DNA from: Turnera subulata
Taxonomy: Eukaryota > Streptophyta > Magnoliopsida > Malpighiales > Passifloraceae
Direction: 5' to 3'
DNA: 64,000 bases
NCBI GenBank assembly: GCA_028386065.3
Contig: JAKUCV010001329.1
Location: 254,503 to 318,502, forward strand
Positions 57,311 to 64,000 of this stretch are shown here, piece by piece. The notes under the pieces are model-generated. The model saw only the letters and a list, made by a program, of their open reading frames with translations, did not search any database and was not told the DNA's origin. Position 1 is the stretch's first letter. Every line of letters starts with the position of its first letter. Made by a program: the position numbers and the translations under genes.

Positions 57311-60300
57311 ATTTCTTAGTGTGGAACTGTCAAGGGATTGGGCAACCCTTGACAATCAATGCTCTCACAGAGCACAACCTGAAGCACTGCCCCTCTATAA
57401 TTTTTATTATGGAGTGTAAACAGTCTCTTTGGCTTCTTGAAAAAGTTCGACGTGGTTTGAAGTTTTGTTGTTCTGAATATGTTGAGAGGATTGGCATTGG
57501 GGGTGGTCTCGCCCTCTGGTGGAAGGATATTTGGAAGGTTGATGTTCTGTGCAAATGCCCCAATTTTATTCATGTAATGCTGTCTAATGAGGGTGAAGAG
57601 CCTTGGTTTGTTTCCTTTGTCTATGCGCCGGCTAAAAGACAACAAAGGAGAGATTTTTGGGGGGATCTTAGCGCACTGAACCCTGGATCGGATCAGCAAT
57701 GGCTGGTCATTGGGGATTTTAACTCCATTACTGAGGAGTTCGAAAAGGTTGGGGGTTTAAATTTCAGATTATCTCAGGCCAAGGACTTCCAAGATTTCCT
57801 GAATGAAAACTGCTTGGTTGATTTGGGATACAAAGGAAGCCCATTTACTTGGACAAATCGGAGGTGTGGGGACCAAAACATTGAAACAAGAATTGATAGG
57901 GCGGTGAGTAGCGTGCAATGGCGTGTTGACTGGCCCCAAGCTTTGGTGTTGCACGAAACTCTAGTGGGTTCAGACCATCGACCACTGGTACTGCAACTAA
58001 AGGGTGCTACCAAACACAGGAAGCATCCGTTCCGCTTTGAGTCAGGCTGGACAGAGGAACCGGAATGTACTGAAATTATCCAGCATGTATGGTCTGAGTT
58101 AACTGTTGGGTCCAGACAGAAAAGGATCACTGGGAAGCTGTTTGCGGTCCGGAAGAAATTATGCCATTGGAAAGCTAACACCATTGGTAATACCAGGAAG
58201 AAGATTAAGGAATTAAATGCCGAGTTGGATCAATTGCATACTCTACAATATACTGAAGAGGTCCGAACTCGGGAAGTGGAGGTTGTGAGGCAACTAGAAC
58301 AGACTTGGCACAGGGAGGAAATGTATTGGCACCAAAGGTCTAGGATTAAATGGCTGGCGTATGGTGACAAAAATACTGCTTTTTTCCATGCAACTACTGT
58401 GCATAGAAGACAGCAAAATCAACTTTGCATGTTAAAAGATGACATGGACGTAGTGATTGATGATGAAAAAACGATCAGAGAGCATGTGGTGGAGTACTTT
58501 ACTGGCCTCTATACTACCTCCAATCCAAATGCTGATATTGATATTGATGAACTGATGAGTCCGGTTGTAACGGATGAAATGAATAGGGCTTTAACTGCTA
58601 CAGTTACTGAGGATGAAATTAAAGTGGCAGTGTTTAGCATGGGGGCTTTGAAGGCCCCTGGACCAGATGGGTTCCCTGGACTGTTCTACCAAAAATATTG
58701 GCGACTCATCAAAGCTGAAGTGTGTGATGTGATCAGGGCCTTTTTCGAATCTGGATTCTTACTCAGGGAGCTGAACCAAACTTTCATCACTCTTATTCCA
58801 AAAACTAAAAGCCCAGAGAGATTGCAGCAATATCGACCAATTGGACTTTGTAACTTTATTTATAAAGTCATTTCTAAGGTCTGTGTCAATCGGTTTAAGG
58901 CCTGGCTCCCGGCTTTTATCTCTGAGAATCAAGCAGCCTTCGTCCCTGATCGGTGCATCCAAGACAACATCATCATCGCCCATGAGGCTTTTCATTCCAT
59001 GAAAATTCGAAGGAAAGGCATGAAAATGGGGATGATTTTGAAACTTGATGTTGCCAAAGCATATGATAGATTAGAATGGTGTTTTTTGCGAAAAGTCTTA
59101 CTTGCAATGGGCTTTTGCCAAAAATGGGTTAATATATTAATGCAATGTGTGTCGACTGTCTCATATGCAGTATTGGTGAATGGTGCTCCAACTACCAGAT
59201 TCTACCCATCAAGAGGATTACGTCAAGGTGATCCTCTGTCACCGTACCTGTATATTTTGGCTGCTGATGCTTTGTCCAGGATGATCGATAAAGCCCACTC
59301 CTTGGGTCTGATCCAGGGCTTCAAGTTGAATAGATTTTGTCCGGCTTTGACCCATGTTTTTTACGCGGACGATACTCTCTTGTTTGGGTCTGCATCTATC
59401 CATGAAGCTGAGACTTTGTGGGCTGTGATTAGTAGTTTCAGCAAGGCCTCTGGACAACTTATTAACACAGCCAAGTCATCCATTTACTTTAGCAGAAACA
59501 CACCACTGGAGTTACAAGATGAAATCAGTAGTGTATTGAAGATGAAGGTGGCGGACGATAAGGATGTGTATCTGGGATTACCCACTTCATGGGGTAGATC
59601 GAAAACCCAAGCATTAAACTTTATACGGGAGAGGCTACAGTTGAAAGTGGAGGGTTGGAAACAAACACTACTATCTTCTCCGGGTAGGGAGGTCATGATC
59701 AAGGCAGTGCTTAATGCCATTCCAACCTATGCCATGGCAATTTTTAGATTCCCTAAAACCTTTTGCCAGTCACTTCAAAGCCTTATTGCAAACTTTTATT
59801 GGTCTCAAGACGGAGAGGGGCACAAGATCCATTGGGTTGGATGGGAACAATTATGTAAGTCAAAGGAGGAAGGAGGGCTAGGCTTCAAAGACCTTGAATC
59901 TTCCAATAGTGCTCTTTTAGCTAAGCAATGCTGGCGTTTAATTCACAACCCTACTGCCCTATGGGTGCGCATACTCAAAGGAAAATATTATCCAAGAGAT
60001 GATTTCTTTCACGCCACACAAGGTCATAGTGCATCATGGTTGTGGAGCAGTTTGCTACATAGGCGAGACATACTGAATTTAGGGCTGAGATGGTCCATTG
60101 GCAATGGCACACGGGTGCTTGCATGGGGAGATAAGTGGCTCACGACAGAACCATTCTACGTCCAATCTCCCCCACCACAAATCCACCCGGTCAAAATGGT
60201 GTCTTCCTTCATGTCTGACCAGGGGAGATGGGACATTGCCAAGCTTAAAGAGTTTTTTGTTGCTGAAGAGGTAGAGACCATTCGGAGAATACCCATTGAC

Positions 60301-61434
60301 CCATTGGTGGATGATATCAGAATCTGGCACTATAACCAGGACGGTGTATACTCAACAAGATCTGGGTATAAGGTCGCTTTTAAACAAAGCCTTCATATAC
60401 ATGACCCCTCTCTACCGGGCACCTCAAACGTTCTCGACACCCAATTCTGGAAAAGTATTTGGCAATTGAAAGTACCTCCAAAGATTAAAAATTTTATGTG
60501 GAGGGTGATGTTGAATGCAATTCCAACAGCAGCCAATTTAACCAGGCGAGGTATGTTGGATAATCCTGTATGTCAGATATGCCTAAAGGAGACTGAATCG
60601 GTGGAGCATCTTTTATTTTTCTGTGAACACGCCAGAGCCACCTGGTTTGCTTCTCCTCTTGGTTTGCGGATTGATAGAAATGGATTTTATGATGTGGCAC
60701 GATGGTGGAGGGTATGGTTGTTATCCTTGAGCTTTTCGCAGAGGGAGGCTAGTCTTGGCCTCATTGCACAGGTGTGCTGGTCGATTTGGAAGACTCGCAA
60801 TGAGTGGATTTTTAGGTTCTCCACACCAGACCCCAGAAGAACCTTGAAATCGGCATATGACCTTTTTAAGGAATGCTCTGCTTTTTCACTCCCTTTTGCT
60901 CAGACCCTTAATGTATCGCCTCAGGACCCTTTGGCTCAGAATGTTTTGTGGGAAAGACCTGAACCAGGTATGGTTAAGTTGAATGTTGATGCTGCTTTCT
61001 GCTATGAGACAAAAATGGCTGGTATTGCTGTTGTCTGCAAAGGTTATGATGGGATTATCATTGATGGAATCAACTCCCGTGTGTGTTGTTCTTCGCCACT
61101 ATTGGCTGAGGCCATGGCAGTTAAAGAAGCTGTCCTCCTTGCACAGGCAAGAGGCTACTCTGTAGTCTATATTGAGACAGATTCATCCATTGTTGCTAAC
61201 TCTATTTCTGTTCTCTGGGAGATTCGATCAGTAATTAATCCTATCAGAGCGCTTCTTCAGAACCGCAACCAGTTCAACATGAGGAAGATTTCAAGACAGG
61301 CTAATCAGGTGGCTGATTGGGTTGCAAAGGCAGCTCTAAACCGACAATGTCCTCCTCATTGGCAATTAGCGCCACCTGTTTCTCTATGTAACCTTCTTTT
61401 GATGGATGCATGTAATCCTATGGTTACCAGTTAA
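57307..61434 (+). CDS. L1 ORF2, endonuclease-reverse transcriptase-RNase H
   Basis: An open frame of 1375 aa from the ATG at 57307. An apurinic-type endonuclease occupies about 1-230, with E37, the GDFNS motif (D137) and the SDH motif (D223, H224). A reverse transcriptase follows, with GLRQGDPLSPYL and YADD at 686-689. Then comes a zinc-binding zf-RVT segment (CQICLKETESVEHLLFFC) and a plant-type RNase H (RVT_3) from about 1225, with acidic residues D1228, E1290 and D1292. All catalytic motifs are present and no stop interrupts them, so this ORF could be active. Its start codon overlaps the ORF1 stop, which suggests translation by termination-reinitiation. Confidence 0.94.
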   Translation: MNFLVWNCQGIGQPLTINALTEHNLKHCPSIIFIMECKQSLWLLEKVRRGLKFCCSEYVERIGIGGGLALWWKDIWKVDVLCKCPNFIHVMLSNEGEEPWFVSFVYAPAKRQQRRDFWGDLSALNPGSDQQWLVIGDFNSITEEFEKVGGLNFRLSQAKDFQDFLNENCLVDLGYKGSPFTWTNRRCGDQNIETRIDRAVSSVQWRVDWPQALVLHETLVGSDHRPLVLQLKGATKHRKHPFRFESGWTEEPECTEIIQHVWSELTVGSRQKRITGKLFAVRKKLCHWKANTIGNTRKKIKELNAELDQLHTLQYTEEVRTREVEVVRQLEQTWHREEMYWHQRSRIKWLAYGDKNTAFFHATTVHRRQQNQLCMLKDDMDVVIDDEKTIREHVVEYFTGLYTTSNPNADIDIDELMSPVVTDEMNRALTATVTEDEIKVAVFSMGALKAPGPDGFPGLFYQKYWRLIKAEVCDVIRAFFESGFLLRELNQTFITLIPKTKSPERLQQYRPIGLCNFIYKVISKVCVNRFKAWLPAFISENQAAFVPDRCIQDNIIIAHEAFHSMKIRRKGMKMGMILKLDVAKAYDRLEWCFLRKVLLAMGFCQKWVNILMQCVSTVSYAVLVNGAPTTRFYPSRGLRQGDPLSPYLYILAADALSRMIDKAHSLGLIQGFKLNRFCPALTHVFYADDTLLFGSASIHEAETLWAVISSFSKASGQLINTAKSSIYFSRNTPLELQDEISSVLKMKVADDKDVYLGLPTSWGRSKTQALNFIRERLQLKVEGWKQTLLSSPGREVMIKAVLNAIPTYAMAIFRFPKTFCQSLQSLIANFYWSQDGEGHKIHWVGWEQLCKSKEEGGLGFKDLESSNSALLAKQCWRLIHNPTALWVRILKGKYYPRDDFFHATQGHSASWLWSSLLHRRDILNLGLRWSIGNGTRVLAWGDKWLTTEPFYVQSPPPQIHPVKMVSSFMSDQGRWDIAKLKEFFVAEEVETIRRIPIDPLVDDIRIWHYNQDGVYSTRSGYKVAFKQSLHIHDPSLPGTSNVLDTQFWKSIWQLKVPPKIKNFMWRVMLNAIPTAANLTRRGMLDNPVCQICLKETESVEHLLFFCEHARATWFASPLGLRIDRNGFYDVARWWRVWLLSLSFSQREASLGLIAQVCWSIWKTRNEWIFRFSTPDPRRTLKSAYDLFKECSAFSLPFAQTLNVSPQDPLAQNVLWERPEPGMVKLNVDAAFCYETKMAGIAVVCKGYDGIIIDGINSRVCCSSPLLAEAMAVKEAVLLAQARGYSVVYIETDSSIVANSISVLWEIRSVINPIRALLQNRNQFNMRKISRQANQVADWVAKAALNRQCPPHWQLAPPVSLCNLLLMDACNPMVTS

Positions 61435-61457
61435 TGAAATGCAATTTTTCGGTGTTC

Positions 61458-61470
61458 AAAAAAAAAAAAA
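61458..61470 (+). repeat. L1 poly-A tail
   Basis: Thirteen A residues, then GGTCAATAAC, which is UGT intron sequence also present in UGT-F. Confidence 0.9.
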
Positions 61471-62094
61471 GGTCAATAACTAAATAGTTAAAAGAGACTG
61501 ATGTATCCCGGTTGGTCTGGTCACTTCCCTATATCTTGAGTGAGGGGTCAGGAAGTTAAGTTTCCAGTTCAGGTTACCTTTCTCTGGAATGAAGCCTTTT
61601 TCTATCAGGGAACTGAGTTGTTTGAATCCCATGGAGGCACAGGCAGCCATGGTGAAAAATATTACAGCAGGAACGCCAAGTTCTTCAGCAGCCCTGATAG
61701 TAAATGGCATCCAAAAATCAGAAACAATGCAAGAGACAGGGGGAACATTTGAAGAAGATGCGGTGTTGTTGAGCTTGGCAAGAAGCTCTCTAAAGGGTTT
61801 AATCATGTAATCCTTGATAGAGTTGCAAAGAGCAGAAATGTCTTGGGAGGCATCACCATTTGATGGTGGAAGACCATCAGGAATGGTCTCGAAATGGAAG
61901 GTTGGCAAACCATCCAGGGAACTAGGGCCTCTTGACTTCAGGAAATGTTTGTGATTGAACTCTGTGTTCACAAATGTAATGTGGAAACCTTTGTACTGCA
62001 GGAGTTTTGCAAGTTTAAGGATTGTCTTGATGTGGCCTTGAAATGGAGCTGGGACTAAAACTAGGTGACCCTTAGTCTTGGATTCATCCCTCAT

Positions 62095-62348
62095 GGCTCT
62101 CTTGTGTGGGGTTTGCTTTAACAGCCAATACATTTATAAGGTCTTTAATGGTGTAACTTAATGTTGAAATAGCTGTGTATGGTTCTCATTTTTTTTTTTC
62201 CTTTGTCCAAGTATGTGATTCTCATTGTTTTACGTATTGTTTGTTCTTTCTTATCATTTAGCATATCGTGGTGCGTGAAAAGTGTGACAAGCATTGCCGA
62301 TGAAGTTGGCCTAATTGTTTCTTATGATGCCCCCACTTGGTAACAACG
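62095..62348. other. UGT-I upstream region
   Basis: Promoter-side DNA of UGT-I. No gene seen. Sequence further right (62570-62700) matches the UGT-D upstream region, so 62160-62560 looks like an insertion. Confidence 0.45.
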
Positions 62349-62480
62349 TGGGGTAACTCAGCCCGGCAAGTTGGCGCAATTGTTTAGATTCAATCGGAAT
62401 TCCGATCTTTCTTTAACGTATCGTGACTCGTGAGCTCGATAATTTATCCAGTTCTTGACTGGTGAAACATTTCTTCAAGC
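62349..62480 (+). repeat. SINE-like repeat, copy 1
   Basis: About 130 bp starting GGGGTAACTCAGCCCGGCAA, with GATTCAATCGG about 30 bp on. The spacing resembles the A and B boxes of a tRNA-derived SINE. A second copy lies at 63054-63178. Confidence 0.55.
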
Positions 62481-63053
62481 TTGTTGGAATACAAGTGTGA
62501 GTGATGTATCCCACATCAAAGAAAAAGAGGTTAAAGTGGTTGGGCATTTACTCTCCTTGTCTATAATCTTGTAAATGGTGCAATTTAATGTTGAAAGAGC
62601 TGTATGTGAATCTCATTGTCTTAATTTTCAGTCATTTCTATAATTTAACATCGTTCTACTCCGAAACTGACACTTTAAATCAGCATCCACTTTAAAGTGA
62701 CACTTTGAAAAATAACATCCACGTCTAGCCAGCTGTACATGGTGTTAATTTATTTTGTCAATGTTTCTTTCGTTATTCCTCTCCTTTCATTTTAATTTTT
62801 AATTCTGGATTAAATGCTGTTTAGTTGGAAGAACAAATTTACCCAACAAAGAAAATATTTATTAAATTTAGGAAATGAATAGGCATAACATTATGAAGTC
62901 CTAATCATTGGCCTAACACGGTGACATCTCCTTTGGTGGTTGTGCAAGGGTCATAATCTTTTATGTTAGAAATGCTCCATGAAAAACTCACCCACCACAC
63001 AAAAATTAGAAATAGGACTGTTATATGTAATATAGCACAAATCAAAATAAGCT
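62481..63053. other. spacer between the SINE-like copies
   Basis: Contains promoter-paralogous sequence (62570-62700). No gene seen. Confidence 0.5.
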
Positions 63054-63178
63054 GGGGTAACTCAGCCCGGCAAGTTGGCGCAATTATTTGGATTCAATCG
63101 GAATTCCGATCTTTCTTTACCGTAAACGTTTGGTTGAGCTCGATAATTTATCCCGCTCTGGTGAAACCTTTCTTCAAG
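63054..63178 (+). repeat. SINE-like repeat, copy 2
   Basis: Same start (GGGGTAACTCAGCCCGGCAA) and same internal boxes as copy 1, and it ends at the same TTTCTTCAAG. Two copies with the same ends and different flanks support an element that moves or amplifies. Confidence 0.55.
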
Positions 63179-63462
63179 ATAATTTTTTTAATTAAAAAAA
63201 GTGAGACAAGCATTTGATGTCTAGCTTTTTGAAAAATAACATCCATGTCTAGCTATTTGGTATTTAATTTATTTCTCAATTTTGTTTCTTTGCTCTTCTT
63301 CTTTCATTTTAGTTTTTAAATTCTAGGTTTTTTTAGTGAGAAAAAGTGATTATACAAAATAAGAATTAAAATTTATAAAATCAATATTATATCTAAGAGC
63401 GTAAGTATAGAAATAAAAAAAAGTTATAGATTTCGACAAAAAAAAAAGTTATAGATGAATCC

Positions 63463-64000
63463 TGTAACGATCCAAGTATAATTGAAGCGCCCCGACCCGT
63501 ATTTACCGTACAAGGTAAACACGTGCCAGAACTGTTCCAACTACAGTAGAAGACAGTTTATACAATGCGAAATGCAATACAAACAAACCTCAATACAATG
63601 TCTGTCACCCGATCTCGGGGACCATTATTCAAGCCAACACTCCAATCCAAACATCACCAAATATAATACAACAACTACAGCAATTTCACAATAGAAAGAC
63701 AAGCAGCGGAAGACTAAAATGCAGATGCAGCGGGGGATGGATCCGGAGTCAGGTGGAGAAGTAAGCAGCAGCCAACGAACATCGTACCTGAACTACGATC
63801 AACCAAACCTACGGGATGAAACCCCGCAGGCGAGGGGTGAGTCCGAAGTGCTCACCGACGAAGGATAAACAGAGATATATTCAACTGTAATACTTTCGAA
63901 ACAAGCACAACAATCTCAGCAGTAAACACAACCAATCACAATACAAGAAACCACCAAAAGCAACTAACCAAGACCAAAAGAATGCTTAATTATTATCTTT
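63463..64000. repeat. possible LTR-retroelement edge
   Basis: The composition changes here from AT-rich to balanced. The stretch begins TGTAACGATCC and has CGCCCCGACCCG shortly after, a pattern I associate with ends of some plant Gypsy LTRs. No coding sequence or second LTR lies in the window, so the call is tentative. Confidence 0.3.

Larger units (their letters stand above)
55546..61470 (+). mobile_element. plant L1 (LINE) retrotransposon with C-terminal RNase H
   Basis: About 5.9 kb. A C-rich 5' region is followed by ORF1 (nucleic-acid-binding, with one frameshift) and an intact ORF2 (endonuclease, reverse transcriptase, RNase H), a 3' tail of only about 23 nt and 13 A residues at 61458-61470. 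An RNase H in ORF2 is typical of one group of plant L1 elements. It sits in the intron of UGT-I in antisense orientation. The 5' boundary is obscured by the N at 55545, so the target duplication cannot be read. Confidence 0.92.
55078..62094 (-). pseudogene. UGT-I: UGT85-like gene broken by an L1 element, deletion and an assembly gap
   Basis: Exon 1 (62094-61578, 517 nt) is complete, with ATG, a QGHIKT active-site segment and donor. Its N-terminus differs (MRDESKTKGHL). The intron contains an L1 whose poly-A ends at 61470. Exon 2 survives only as 55544-55078, lacking both the start (174 to about 304 in UGT-A numbering) and the last 25 or so codons. The fragment stops exactly at an N at 55545. 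It differs from UGT-F at one base in 467, while exon 1 shows several more differences. Either a recent copy was broken by the L1 insertion, or the assembly has joined pieces wrongly at the N. Confidence 0.8.

Noticed and set aside
40612..61470. Possibility that the Copia element and the L1 are one composite insertion
   Set aside because: They lie in different genes, have different end structures (LTRs with a 5-bp duplication versus a poly-A tail), and two UGT loci lie between them.
62963..63694. Short open frames in the right-hand non-coding region
   Set aside because: They lie across the SINE-like repeat and simple AT-rich DNA, with no family motif.
1..64000. CRISPR array, bacterial operon or tRNA/rRNA gene
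   Set aside because: The window is plant nuclear DNA. No regularly spaced direct repeats with unique spacers and no intact tRNA or rRNA were seen; the tRNA-like boxes belong to SINE-like repeats.

Overview
The window is nuclear DNA from a flowering plant, most likely a eudicot. The genes are intron-rich and sit in AT-rich spacers. The UPF1, COX6B, glycine-rich, NLR, PMEI and UGT85-type proteins are all of plant type, and the mobile elements are plant Copia, plant L1 with a C-terminal RNase H, and small non-autonomous DNA elements. I could not fix the species. All exon limits below were read by hand from splice consensus and reading-frame continuity. No RNA data were available.

Left third (1-12 kb). 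The first coding exon of a secreted glycine-rich protein runs off the left edge. Next come a single-exon CC-NB-LRR resistance-type gene (5178-8162, minus) and a METTL21-type methyltransferase (10024-10701, plus). A collapsed second copy of the NLR (10868-11539) follows. A block of about 1.4 kb at 3700-5145 is repeated at 8545-9975, and the second copy lies immediately upstream of the methyltransferase. The segment is therefore an old tandem duplication whose two units have kept different genes.

Middle (12-28.5 kb). A complete UPF1 gene (29 coding exons, 1287 aa) covers 12945-21730 on the minus strand. A four-exon COX6B gene lies at 23270-24801 (minus). Two pectin-methylesterase/invertase inhibitor (PMEI) genes lie at 26423-26977 and 27529-28128 (plus).

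Right half (28.5-62 kb). This is a tandem array of UGT85-like family-1 glycosyltransferases, all on the minus strand, each with two exons and an intron at the same codon. I label them A to I from left to right. A, C, D, F and G look intact (481-484 aa). B carries one nonsense codon. E is split in exon 1 by a young 4592-bp Copia element with a GCCTT target duplication. H has exon 2 only. I has a complete exon 1, a full-length plant L1 in its intron, and a partial exon 2 that ends at an N in the assembly. An orphan exon-1 fragment lies between G and H. Fragments of PMEI genes recur between the UGT genes, so the array appears to have grown by copying a PMEI-UGT unit. Non-autonomous foldback elements with 9-10 bp target duplications are dated by empty paralogous sites inside the array.

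The last 2 kb are non-coding. They hold a twice-repeated, tRNA-SINE-like sequence and what may be the edge of another retroelement. The most interesting features are the array-wide changes in the UGT sugar-donor motif, the mosaic of gene-birth and gene-death states in one array, and the NLR/methyltransferase duplication with a shared upstream block.
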